Notes: generated by a model not told the origin, from the sequence alone. 23,524 bases of DNA from an uncultured bacterium (GCA_903866285.1 CAIPMZ010000020.1:1-23524); one strand, 5' to 3'. Positions 13,067-20,033 are shown, counted from the stretch's first letter. Numbers and translations: made by a program.

Positions 13067-13831
13067 TTACTGCGTCAAAATCTCAACTCCGTTTTTAGTA
13101 ATCAAAATCGTATTTTCATAGTGCGCGCTGAGTGAGCCATCCTTGGTTTCGAAAACCCAACCATCCTTGCCCAGGACAGTCTTAAAATCTCCCGCGTTAA
13201 CCATTGGCTCCAGCGCCAAAGTCATCCCAGCCTTTAATTTTAAATCGCGAAAACTTGCTTCAAAATAATTCGGGACTTGAGGTTCCTCATGTAAATTCCG
13301 GCCAATCCCATGTCCGACTAAGTTTTTTACCACCGAAAAACCAGCTTTTTTGACAACTTTTTCAGCCGCCTTTGAATAAACGCTCAGCATCACACCGTCT
13401 TTTAAGCCCTTAATTCCTTGCCAAAAAGCTTGCTGCGTAGCTTCCCTTAATTTTTCAGCCTCCTCCGAAATTTCTCCGACGGCAAAAGTTCGCGCCATAT
13501 CAGAAAAAAAGCCCTCGATTTCTAAACCGAGATCAATTTTAAAGATATCACCCGCTTTTAAAAGACGCTCCTTGCTTGGAATGCCGTGCACGACTTCACT
13601 GTTGATTGAGGCGCAAATCGTAGCTGGAAAAGGATTTTTACCTCCACCGTAACCTTTAAAAGCCGGCCGACCACCACGTTCTAAAATAAGCTTCTCTGCT
13701 AGTTGGTCTATCGCTAAAGTCGAAACGCCAGGCCTAATCTCTTTTTCAAGCCGCTGCATCACCTGCGCCAATTTCTTACCAGCCAAGCGCATAATAGCGA
13801 GTTCGGATTCAGTTTTAATGTGAATAGACAT
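13067..13831 (-). CDS. map: Methionine aminopeptidase, type I
   Basis: The enzyme removes the initiator methionine from nascent proteins. The 254 residues contain all metal and catalytic positions of the pita-bread fold: His82 in VVHGIP, Asp100 in KIDLG, Asp111 in SDMART, His174 in GHGIGRNLHEEP, Glu208 in ALEP and Glu239 in HYENT. There is no N-terminal zinc finger, as expected for the short bacterial form. It follows adk after 33 bases made of heptad repeats, the classical secY-adk-map order. The usual next genes (infA, rpmJ, rpsM and others) do not follow. Confidence 0.97.
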   Translation of the reverse strand: MSIHIKTESELAIMRLAGKKLAQVMQRLEKEIRPGVSTLAIDQLAEKLILERGGRPAFKGYGGGKNPFPATICASINSEVVHGIPSKERLLKAGDIFKIDLGLEIEGFFSDMARTFAVGEISEEAEKLREATQQAFWQGIKGLKDGVMLSVYSKAAEKVVKKAGFSVVKNLVGHGIGRNLHEEPQVPNYFEASFRDLKLKAGMTLALEPMVNAGDFKTVLGKDGWVFETKDGSLSAHYENTILITKNGVEILTQ

Positions 13832-13845
13832 ACACTAATAATTTT

Positions 13846-13886
13846 AAATTTCAAATTTCAAATTTCAAATTTCAAATTTTGAAATT
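13846..13886. repeat. AAATTTC heptad array overlapping the adk 3' end
   Basis: Four perfect AAATTTC heptads and a tail (AAATTTTGAAATT) fill the map-adk gap and continue into adk. The adk stop (13865-13867) and its final codons (KFEI) are part of the array. Confidence 0.75.
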
Positions 13887-14509
13887 ATGTCTTCAAATAC
13901 TTCCTCCATCCCCCTGCCTCCATCAACCTCAATCAAGAGGCCTTTTTTTCGATAGGCTTCAACGACGGGCATAGTTGTATTATAGAAAATATCTAGTCGT
14001 TTAACAATACCCTCCGGCGTATCGTCACTACGTTGAACTATTTGGCCACCGCAAAAAGGACAAATGTCGCTAGCAAGCTCGACGTGCTTGCCTAAAATAA
14101 TAGGCTTAGCGCAGCTCGTACAAGCAAAGCGTTTAGTTATCCTAGCTACCGACTCGCCATACGGGAGCGAGATATAAATTGCCCTATCGATCGATCGATT
14201 CTGAGCTTTCATTAGTTTTTCTACTGGCTGGATTTGCCCAAGAGTACGCGGAGCGCTATCTAAAATGACCCCCTTATCGGGTGAAATTTTTTCTAAGTGA
14301 TGCACTAGGAAATCCACCGTTATTTCATCTGGAATCAGCTCCCTACTTTCACTCAAATCTTTTATCTTAACCCCCAACGGAGAATCAAGTTTAGCGACAT
14401 CACGAAAAATCTGTCCGGTTTCAATGTGGGACAGATTAAATTTCTCAGCTAATTTTTCAGCCTGCGTCCCCTTGCCAGAGCCCTGAGGACCGAAGATAAT
14501 TAAATTCAT
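13865..14509 (-). CDS. adk: Adenylate kinase
   Basis: The enzyme interconverts ATP + AMP and 2 ADP. Its 214 residues include the P-loop GPQGSGKGTQ (7-16), ETGQIFRD (30-37), the zinc-type LID with Cys130, 133, 150 and 153, and RSDDTPEGIVKRL (160-172). The usual DGFPRT is DSAPRT (84-89), an unusual change near the AMP site. Upstream in-frame codons (MFHVPCL) are translated repeat DNA, so the ATG at 14509 is the start. The last four residues and the TGA stop come from the AAATTTC array. The gene sits in the normal secY-adk-map order. Confidence 0.95.
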   Translation of the reverse strand: MNLIIFGPQGSGKGTQAEKLAEKFNLSHIETGQIFRDVAKLDSPLGVKIKDLSESRELIPDEITVDFLVHHLEKISPDKGVILDSAPRTLGQIQPVEKLMKAQNRSIDRAIYISLPYGESVARITKRFACTSCAKPIILGKHVELASDICPFCGGQIVQRSDDTPEGIVKRLDIFYNTTMPVVEAYRKKGLLIEVDGGRGMEEVFEDIISKFEI

Positions 14510-14511
14510 TA

Positions 14512-14577
14512 AACATGGAACATGGAACATGGAACATGGAACAAAAATGCTCTATGCTCTATGCTCTATGTTTTGTG
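14512..14577. repeat. Intercistronic hairpin element, ATGGAAC/CTCTATG family (copy 2)
   Basis: This is the cleanest copy: four perfect AACATGG heptads, a short A-rich turn, then three perfect TGCTCTA heptads and TGTTTTGTG. It spans the whole secY-adk gap. The two arms pair with one mismatch and one G-U wobble per heptad. Confidence 0.85.
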
Positions 14578-14581
14578 ACTT

Positions 14582-15853
14582 TTAGAATCCTTCATAATCT
14601 CGCATTACTAACTGCCCTTCGATTTGTTTAATCGTTTCAATCACGACCGAAACTACGATCAAAATACTCGTGCCACCAACTTGCAAAGTTTGAATATTTG
14701 TCAGACCTTGTATGATAAAAGGCAACACGGCGATAGCGCCTAAAAATAAAGCGCCTGCCAACGTAATTCGATTCATGATTTTATAAAGATAGTCAGCTGT
14801 AGTTTTTCCTGGGCGAATGCCTGGAATATAGCCACCTTGCTTTTGGAGATTTTCTGAAATTTTTACGGGATCAAAAACCACCGCCGTATAAAAGTAAGTA
14901 AACATCACAATTAAGACAAAGTACATACTACTATAAAAAACCTGATTTTGAAATAAGGAATTTACGTTAGTTGCTAACTGAGCTACAGTTTCATTACTCG
15001 CTTTCGTCAAAAAAGTTGCAATCATTCCAGGGAAAAGCATAATGGACATCGCGAAAATGATTGGAATCACGCCAGCTTGATTAACGCGCAATGGCAAATG
15101 CGAAGATGCCCCGCCGTAAGTATTGCCCCCGTGCACGCGTTTTGCGTAAGAAACCGCAATATTGCGCTGTCCTTCCGTAATTAAAACTACCCCGGCAATC
15201 GTAACTAACATCACCGCTAGAATAATTGCGTAAGTAAAAAACTGAGTTGAATCAAAAGTTAAAAATAGCTTTGAGGCTGAAGACGGTAAACTACTAACAA
15301 TCCCCGCAAAGATAATTAATGAAACTCCGTTTCCAATCCCTTTTTCCGTAATAAGCTCTCCGAGCCACATCAAGAAAATCGTCCCCGTTGTCGCAATTAG
15401 CACCAAAACTGCCATCTCAAAGGGTGACAGCACCCCAATAACATTCTGCGAACGCAGTAAAGTTACTAAACCAAAAGTTTGCATTATTGCCAAAGGAACC
15501 GTTAGCCAACGCGTCCACATATTAAATTTCTGCCTACCCGCCTCACCTTCTTCTTTGTAGATTTGTTCAATCCTGGGTACTATCATCGTGAGCAGTTGCA
15601 TAATAATCGAAGCTGTAATATAAGGACCCACGCCCAACATCACAATCGAAATATTCGTAAGACCTCCTCCCGAAAAGACGTTTAGCATTCCCAGGAGTTG
15701 ATTACCTTCAAAAAGACGACGCAATTGTTCACTATCAACCCCTGGAAGCGGAATATTGGCTGCTACCCGAAAAACAATAAGAATCCCCAGAATGAAGAGG
15801 ATCTTATTACGAAGTTCTTTTATTTTGAAAATTTGAGTTATTTTGTCTAACAT
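14582..15853 (-). CDS. secY: Protein translocase subunit SecY
   Basis: SecY is the channel of the Sec translocon in the cytoplasmic membrane. The 423 residues show about ten hydrophobic helices, the N-terminal FRVAANIPLPGVD, the plug region after it (NVFSGGGLTNISIVMLGVGPYITASI), YKEEGEAGRQK in the first cytoplasmic loop, GIGNGVSLIIFAGI, ISYAKR-like SYAKRVHGG and PGIRPGKTT. All are standard signatures. The large exported glycosidase-like protein encoded in this window would be a client. It follows rplO after an 88-base word-repeat element. Confidence 0.97.
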   Translation of the reverse strand: MLDKITQIFKIKELRNKILFILGILIVFRVAANIPLPGVDSEQLRRLFEGNQLLGMLNVFSGGGLTNISIVMLGVGPYITASIIMQLLTMIVPRIEQIYKEEGEAGRQKFNMWTRWLTVPLAIMQTFGLVTLLRSQNVIGVLSPFEMAVLVLIATTGTIFLMWLGELITEKGIGNGVSLIIFAGIVSSLPSSASKLFLTFDSTQFFTYAIILAVMLVTIAGVVLITEGQRNIAVSYAKRVHGGNTYGGASSHLPLRVNQAGVIPIIFAMSIMLFPGMIATFLTKASNETVAQLATNVNSLFQNQVFYSSMYFVLIVMFTYFYTAVVFDPVKISENLQKQGGYIPGIRPGKTTADYLYKIMNRITLAGALFLGAIAVLPFIIQGLTNIQTLQVGGTSILIVVSVVIETIKQIEGQLVMRDYEGF

Positions 15854-15856
15854 AAA

Positions 15857-15944
15857 ATAGCTTCACTAGCTTCACTAGCTTCACTAGCTTATAGCCCATT
15901 TTTAGAAAAAATTCTAAAAGCTAAAAACTAAAAGCTAAAAGCTA
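15857..15944. repeat. Word-repeat hairpin between rplO and secY
   Basis: The left arm has AGCTTCACT repeats with a 9-base period; the right arm has AAAAGCT heptads (one unit AAAAACT). The arms are complementary through AGCTT/AAGCT. The rplO stop TAG (15942-15944) is the last part of the right arm. Confidence 0.75.
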
Positions 15945-16379
15945 TTCTTTAATGGTTCCACCTGCTTTCATTATAACATCTTTAGCAGTTTGCGAAAGGA
16001 GTAGCTCCTTCTCAATTGTCAGCTTCTTGGAAAGTTCACCAGTGCTTAAAATTTTCACCCCATCTTTAGCATCTTTCTTGGAAATAACTTTCTTTGCAAT
16101 TAAAGTTTCAATTGAAACTAGCTCGCCATCTTTAAAGTTTTTTTCCAAATCAAAAATCTTAACAACGGTCTTTTTTGGAGTTCTAGATTTAAAACCGCGA
16201 ACTTTCTTTAGACGTTCTGTTAAGGAAGATCGTCCACCTTCAAACAAAGGGTCAATGGCGGCTCCTGAACGAGACTTTTGACCTTTATTTCCACGTCCAG
16301 AATATGTTCCGCGTTTTCCTCCGCGACCAACAATCTTCTTTGGTTTTCTTTTTTTAAGCGTAAGTTGATGAATTTGCAT
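15942..16379 (-). CDS. rplO: Large ribosomal subunit protein uL15
   Basis: The 145-residue product has the L15 N-terminus (MQIHQLTLKKRK), the glycine/arginine-rich core GRGGKRGTYSGRGNKGQKSRSG and FEGGRSSLTERLKK, and a C-terminal globular part (ILSTGELSKKLTI...AGGTIKE). It is near the normal length. It directly follows rpsE: the 100-base gap is too short for rpmD and holds only repeat DNA. The stop codon is inside the next repeat element. An AGGA is present but only 3 bases from the ATG, too close for a normal ribosome binding site. Confidence 0.96.
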   Translation of the reverse strand: MQIHQLTLKKRKPKKIVGRGGKRGTYSGRGNKGQKSRSGAAIDPLFEGGRSSLTERLKKVRGFKSRTPKKTVVKIFDLEKNFKDGELVSIETLIAKKVISKKDAKDGVKILSTGELSKKLTIEKELLLSQTAKDVIMKAGGTIKE

Positions 16380-16383
16380 AATC

Positions 16384-16429
16384 CTACAAAATTACAAATC
16401 TTTTACAAATATACAAATATACAAATGTC
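16384..16429. repeat. TACAAATA word array between rpsE and rplO
   Basis: Units of about 8 bases (TACAAAAT, TACAAATC, TACAAATA, TACAAATA, TACAAATG) follow the rplO start. The rest of the gap to 16479 is AT-rich without a gene. This is the position where rpmD (L30) would lie. Confidence 0.65.
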
Positions 16430-16479
16430 TTATTCTATATAAATATATTTTCAGAGATGTCAATTATATATAACAAAAA

Positions 16480-17007
16480 TTATTTCTTTATTTCCTCTTT
16501 AATAATCTCCTCCTTAACAACAGCTTCTGTTTTGATTCTTGGCTCTTTCAGGCTTCGCAAAGCTTCGATCGTTGCTCTGGCAACGTTTAATTTATTTGAA
16601 GTTCCCAGTGATTTTGAAACAATATCCCGGATTCCAGCCAAATCAACCACTGCTCGGACAGCTCCTCCAGCAATTACCCCTCGTCCTTCAGCCGCTGGCT
16701 TAAGTAAAATTTTAGCGCTACCCTTCTTCATTTTAACATCATGCGGGATAGTATTCGCAGATAATTTTACAGTTATCATGCATTTTTTAGCATCGTTGTA
16801 AGCTTTTTGGATTGCATCAGAAACATCAGATCCCTTAGCCACCCCAACCCCAACTTGTCCCTTACGATTTCCGATTACGAGGGTTGCGCGAAAACGAAAT
16901 CTTCGTCCGCCTTTAACTACGCGAGTAACTCTAGCCAAATCTAAAAGCTTTTGCTCAAATTCTGGCTTTTCTCTTCTCACTGGTTTTTTGCCTGATCTTT
17001 TGTCCAT
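16480..17007 (-). CDS. rpsE: Small ribosomal subunit protein uS5
   Basis: S5 shapes the mRNA entry site and contributes to decoding accuracy. The 175-residue product has the RVTRVVKGGRRFRFRATLVIGN and GVGVAKGSDVSDAIQKA signatures and the C-terminal GAVRAVVDLAGIRDIVSKSLGTSN. The tail is rich in Lys and Glu (VKEEIIKEEIKK), slightly longer than usual. A longer frame to 17043 would add MLHVPCFIIELY, which is translated repeat DNA; the ATG at 17007 starts the usual sequence. No Shine-Dalgarno is seen. Confidence 0.96.
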   Translation of the reverse strand: MDKRSGKKPVRREKPEFEQKLLDLARVTRVVKGGRRFRFRATLVIGNRKGQVGVGVAKGSDVSDAIQKAYNDAKKCMITVKLSANTIPHDVKMKKGSAKILLKPAAEGRGVIAGGAVRAVVDLAGIRDIVSKSLGTSNKLNVARATIEALRSLKEPRIKTEAVVKEEIIKEEIKK

Positions 17008-17020
17008 ATATAATTCAATT

Positions 17021-17094
17021 ATGAAACATGGAACATGGAGCATGGAACATGTTAAAAATTTTGCTCTATGTTTTATGTTCTATGTTATGTGTTA
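17021..17094. repeat. Intercistronic hairpin element, ATGGAAC/CTCTATG family (copy 3)
   Basis: Heptads ATGGAAC, ATGGAGC, ATGGAAC, then TTAAAAATTT at the turn, then TGCTCTA, TGTTTTA, TGTTCTA, TGTTATG. It covers the rplR-rpsE gap and ends at the rplR stop. It is nearly identical to copy 5 at 18080-18149. Confidence 0.85.
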
Positions 17095-17445
17095 CTAAAA
17101 TTTGAGTCCGCCTTCTCGAGCTCCTTCAGCTAAAGCTTTAACTCTTCCATGATATTGATAACCCGATCTATCGAAAGTCACAGTTTCTATTTTCAAAGCA
17201 AGACATTTTTCAGCAATTAGCTTTCCAACTTCCTTGGCGCCTTCAATCGTATTTGCACTCTTCTTAATTTCTGAAAGTTTTGCGCTAGCCAAAGTTTTTC
17301 CAGTAGTATCATCAATCGCTTGAGCATAAATACTTTTCAAGCTTTTAAAAACCGACAAACGCGGTCGCTCACTACTGCCTGAAATTTTTGCGCGCACACG
17401 ACGTTTTCGTTGCAAACGGCTGCTATTGTTACTTGGTTTTTTCAT
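17095..17445 (-). CDS. rplR: Large ribosomal subunit protein uL18
   Basis: L18 binds 5S rRNA together with L5 in the central protuberance. The 116-residue product has the usual features: RKRRVRAKISGSSERPRLSVFKS, IYAQAIDDTTGKTLASA, and the C-terminal FDRSGYQYHGRVKALAEGAREGGLKF. A frame extension to 17484 (MFHAPCSMIHDNI) is repeat-derived, so the ATG at 17445 is taken. It has standard position between rplF and rpsE. Confidence 0.96.
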   Translation of the reverse strand: MKKPSNNSSRLQRKRRVRAKISGSSERPRLSVFKSLKSIYAQAIDDTTGKTLASAKLSEIKKSANTIEGAKEVGKLIAEKCLALKIETVTFDRSGYQYHGRVKALAEGAREGGLKF

Positions 17446-17453
17446 AATATTAT

Positions 17454-17531
17454 CATGAATCATAGAACATGGAGCATGGAACATATTTCTTTTGTTATTT
17501 TGCTCTATGCTTTATGCTCTATGTTATGTGA
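17454..17531. repeat. Intercistronic hairpin element, ATGGAAC/CTCTATG family (copy 4)
   Basis: Arms ATAGAAC, ATGGAGC, ATGGAAC and TGCTCTA, TGCTTTA, TGCTCTA, TGTTATG, with a T-rich turn. It spans the rplF-rplR gap and ends at the rplF stop. Confidence 0.85.
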
Positions 17532-18068
17532 TTACTTCGATGATTTCTTGCCTTCTTTTCTGCGAACATGTTCTCCCGTGTATTTAAAGCCTTTTCCTTT
17601 ATACGGCTCTACTGGCTTAAGCGCTCTGATATTGGCTGAAAATTGTCCAACTTCATGCTTATCAATCCCGGAAACGGTCATCGTATTTCCTTCAATAATA
17701 ACTTCGAGCGTTTCTGGAATTTGAACTTCAACTGGGTGTGAAAAACCAAGCGCTAAATTAATTTTCTTACCGGCTACTGCCATACGGAAACCAACTCCGT
17801 TAAGTTCAAGTTGTTTTTTAAAACCAACGGTTACCCCTTCAAACATATTTTCAATAATCCTAGCAGTTGTACCCCAAATCGCTGGCGCATTTTTTCCTTT
17901 TCCTACTTTCGCAACTAAGATAGTTTCCGGTGAAATTTCAATAGCGACATCTTCATGATGCTCGAATTTAAGAGCGCCCTTTGGCCCTTTAACGGAAACC
18001 AAATTCTTATCTACAGTGATAGTCACTCCCTGAGGAATAGCTACAGGTTTTTTTCCAATTCTACTCAT
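17532..18068 (-). CDS. rplF: Large ribosomal subunit protein uL6
   Basis: L6 lies near the GTPase-associated centre of the large subunit. The 178-residue product begins MSRIGKKPVAIP and carries VSVKGPKGAL, MVEGVTVGF-like MFEGVTVGFKKQLELNGVGFRM, and the C-terminal signature PVEPYKGKGFKYTGEHVRRKEGKK. Length and order are standard. Residues before MSRIGKK in the open frame derive from the adjoining repeat and are excluded. Confidence 0.97.
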   Translation of the reverse strand: MSRIGKKPVAIPQGVTITVDKNLVSVKGPKGALKFEHHEDVAIEISPETILVAKVGKGKNAPAIWGTTARIIENMFEGVTVGFKKQLELNGVGFRMAVAGKKINLALGFSHPVEVQIPETLEVIIEGNTMTVSGIDKHEVGQFSANIRALKPVEPYKGKGFKYTGEHVRRKEGKKSSK

Positions 18069-18079
18069 ATATATGTAAT

Positions 18080-18149
18080 CATGGAACATGGAGCATGGAA
18101 CATGTTAAAAAATTTTGCTCTATGTTTTATGTTCTATGTTATGTGTTAC
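18080..18149. repeat. Intercistronic hairpin element, ATGGAAC/CTCTATG family (copy 5)
   Basis: Heptads ATGGAAC, ATGGAGC, ATGGAAC, a TTAAAAAATTTT turn, then TGCTCTA, TGTTTTA, TGTTCTA, TGTTATG. It spans the rpsH-rplF gap and ends at the rpsH stop codon. Confidence 0.85.
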
Positions 18150-18554
18150 TTACCAGACTTCACAAATTATTTCACCACCCAAACCAAGTTTTCTTGCGCT
18201 ATCTCCCGTCATGATTCCTTTCGAAGTGGAAACAATTGAAATCCCATAGCCATTCTTGATTCGCTTGATATCATTTTTCTTCACATAGATCCGCTGGCCC
18301 TGTCTACTTACTCGCTTTATTTCTCTAATGGCCGGATTTTTCTCAGTGTTTGAAACAACCTCATACTTCAAAGTTATATTAAGGACTGGAAATTTTTCCC
18401 CGTCTTCTTTTTTCACAGCTTGAATAAAATTTCGTTGCTGCAAAATTTGAGCAATTGAATATTTTAACTTCGAAAAAGGAACCGAAACTTTTGCATGTTT
18501 CGCTCGCTGTGCATTTCGAATTCTTGTAAGCATGTCTGCTATTGGATCTAACAT
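18150..18554 (-). CDS. rpsH: Small ribosomal subunit protein uS8
   Basis: S8 binds 16S rRNA helix 21 and in many bacteria also represses the spc operon by binding its mRNA. The 134-residue product starts MLDPIADMLTRIRNA, has VPFSKLKYSIAQIL, and ends GYGISIVSTSKGIMTGDSARKLGLGGEIICEVW, the canonical C-terminus. The length is normal. An S8 mRNA site could exist in the structured rplE-rpsN gap upstream, but this is inference. Confidence 0.97.
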   Translation of the reverse strand: MLDPIADMLTRIRNAQRAKHAKVSVPFSKLKYSIAQILQQRNFIQAVKKEDGEKFPVLNITLKYEVVSNTEKNPAIREIKRVSRQGQRIYVKKNDIKRIKNGYGISIVSTSKGIMTGDSARKLGLGGEIICEVW

Positions 18555-18594
18555 ATTCTAATTCATTATCCTAATTATATTTAAACTATCAATC

Positions 18595-18710
18595 AAAATG
18601 TAAATCTCAAAATGGAAAATATTGGAATCGCTTTGCGATGATTTTTAAAATCATGAGCGTAGCTAATTCAATAATTTTTAACTTTGATTTTTAACTTTTA
18701 AATTTCTATA
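18595..18710. repeat. Intercistronic hairpin element, AAATCTCAAAATG family (copy 2)
   Basis: It occupies most of the rpsN-rpsH gap (156 bases). The left arm contains AAATCTCAAAATGGAAAAT; the right arm (TTTTTAACTTTGATTTTTAAC) is roughly its reverse complement. Between them is a shorter hairpin (ATGATTTTTAAAATCAT). Confidence 0.7.
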
Positions 18711-18896
18711 TTACCAACTACTCTTTTTTACTCCGGGCAATTCACCTTTACTTGCTAATTCGCGAAAGCAAATTCTGCAAATATCAAATGCTCGAAGATA
18801 ACCATGTTTTCGACCACAACGCCAACACCTTCGCACAATCCGTGTCGAAAATTTTGGTTTCTTCTCTGCTCTAGCTTGGGTAGATGTTTTCGCCAT
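18711..18896 (-). CDS. rpsN: Small ribosomal subunit protein uS14, zinc-binding type Z
   Basis: The 61-residue product has two CxxC pairs (Cys24/27 and Cys40/43) that bind zinc, and the ends MAKTSTQARAEKKPKF and LPGVKKSSW typical of the short S14 form. The zinc-type S14 is found in many Gram-positive, thermophilic and CPR bacteria. It is located between rplE and rpsH, as usual. The gaps on both sides are unusually long (166 and 156 bases) and structured. Confidence 0.97.
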   Translation of the reverse strand: MAKTSTQARAEKKPKFSTRIVRRCWRCGRKHGYLRAFDICRICFRELASKGELPGVKKSSW

Positions 18897-18935
18897 TTTT
18901 GTCTATGAGCGGAGCGAGTAGCTACAAAAATGAGC

Positions 18936-19050
18936 GTCCCGCACCAATTCTTAAATTAAACTTTATCTTATATCAGACTGAGCCGTAGGCGAATTCCGAA
19001 AGAAAATTTCAATTCTACTTGAAAACTTCTTTCGGAATTGGTTGCGGGAC
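18936..19050. promoter_or_regulatory. Compound inverted repeat between rplE and rpsN
   Basis: Outer arms GTCCCGCACCAATTC (18936-18950) and GAATTGGTTGCGGGAC (19035-19050) match with a single bulge. Inner arms AATTCCGAAAGAA (18992-19004) and TTCTTTCGGAATT (19027-19039) match perfectly. The stems share 19035-19039, so two pairings compete for these bases. It could be a regulatory mRNA structure or a small mobile inverted-repeat element; no open frame lies inside. Confidence 0.65.
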
Positions 19051-19062
19051 AGCCATCACAAT

Positions 19063-19611
19063 TTATTCGCTTTTTAACGGAAATCCTAATAATTTAAATA
19101 ATTCCAATCCCTGCTCTTGCGAAACAGCACTAGTTGAAACTGTTACTTGCAATCCAAAAGTGTGCTTTACTCGTTCAGGTGAAATTTCAGGAAAAATTAA
19201 ATGCTCTCTAATTCCAATATTAATGTTGCCACTTGTATCAACCGATTTTCTACCAATTCCCTGGAAATCTCGCGTTCTTGGAAGGGTTGCTACAATCAAT
19301 CTATCAATAAACTGCCACATTCTTGCTCCGCGCAAAGTTACTTTTACACCGACTTCCATGCCTTCCCTGGTCTTAAAGCCAGCGATTGCTTTCTTAGCTT
19401 TCGTCTTAACTGGTTTTTGACCAGTAATCGCGGTTAGTGTATTGACGATCTCTTCAATTTTATCGTTTTCTTTGACAATTTTTCCAATTCCAACATTAAC
19501 AACCACTTTCTGAATACGAGGTACTGCCATGACACTCTTATAGCCAAACTTTTCTTGCATTTGCTTTGCAACTGTTTTGGAATATTTTTCTTTTGCTGGA
19601 ATTATTTTCAT
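19063..19611 (-). CDS. rplE: Large ribosomal subunit protein uL5
   Basis: L5 binds 5S rRNA and contacts S13 across the subunit interface. The 182-residue product has VMAVPRIQKVVVNVGIGK, ITGQKPVKTKAKKAIAGFKTREGM, VTLRGARMWQFIDRLI and FPEISPERVKHTFGLQVTVST, all family hallmarks. The length is standard. The upstream gap to rplX is one of two nearly identical repeat copies in the window. Confidence 0.97.
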   Translation of the reverse strand: MKIIPAKEKYSKTVAKQMQEKFGYKSVMAVPRIQKVVVNVGIGKIVKENDKIEEIVNTLTAITGQKPVKTKAKKAIAGFKTREGMEVGVKVTLRGARMWQFIDRLIVATLPRTRDFQGIGRKSVDTSGNINIGIREHLIFPEISPERVKHTFGLQVTVSTSAVSQEQGLELFKLLGFPLKSE

Positions 19612-19616
19612 AATAG

Positions 19617-19712
19617 TATAAATCTCTAATTAATCACTAATCTATTTCACTAATTATCCCTAATGTTTTTTATTCGCGACTATTCGAGAAAAATTCGTGT
19701 CGATTCGCGATT
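19617..19712. repeat. Intercistronic element, CTAATTAATCACTAATC / ATTCGCGA family (copy 1)
   Basis: The left half repeats CTAATTA, CTAATCTATTTCA, CTAATTATCC, CTAATG; the right half repeats ATTCGCGA, ATTCGAGA, ATTCGTGT, ATTCGCGA and folds on itself. It fills the rplX-rplE gap and is about 90% identical to 21044-21148. Confidence 0.8.
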
Positions 19713-19718
19713 TATTTT

Positions 19719-20024
19719 CTATATTTCTTTCCCACATTTCTTACATACTCGGACCTTTTTCTCTTGCACAAACGCATATGAGGTTCGGGTCGATTTGCCG
19801 CAGGATGGGCAAACTAACATCGCATTTGAAGCATCAAACGGAGCAGCCATTTCAACCCGTTGACCTTTTTCACCTTCTCGGCGAGCTTTCTTATGCTTCT
19901 TTACAATATTCATTTTTTCAACCACAATCCTTCCCTCACTTGGAATTGTTCGGAGGACTTTCCCCTGTTTACCTTTATCCTTACCGGCAATTTTTTTTAC
20001 GAGGTCTCCTTTTTTAATTCTCAT
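19719..20024 (-). CDS. rplX: Large ribosomal subunit protein uL24
   Basis: L24 is an early assembly protein with a KOW domain: MRIKKGDLVKKIAGKDKGKQGKV, then VEKMNIVKKHKK. The 101-residue product ends with a zinc-ribbon-like arrangement, CPSCGK (Cys72/75) and CKKCGK (Cys94/97), present in many but not all bacterial L24 proteins. Length and position are normal. Confidence 0.96.
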   Translation of the reverse strand: MRIKKGDLVKKIAGKDKGKQGKVLRTIPSEGRIVVEKMNIVKKHKKARREGEKGQRVEMAAPFDASNAMLVCPSCGKSTRTSYAFVQEKKVRVCKKCGKEI

Positions 20025-20033
20025 ACTATTTTA

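Noticed and set aside
13846..13886. Regular repeats that could suggest a CRISPR array
   Set aside because: Units are 7-9 bases with no unique spacers and no cas genes are present; these are tandem word arrays.
14510..14530. N-terminal extensions MFHVPCL, MLHVPC..., MFHAPC... and MFHDYIY of adk, rpsE, rplR and rplF
   Set aside because: They are translations of the ATGGAAC heptad repeat; each family has its conserved first residues at a later ATG.
16380..16479. A degenerate rpmD in the rpsE-rplO gap
   Set aside because: The gap is only 100 bases, consists of repeat and AT-rich DNA, and no frame resembles L30.
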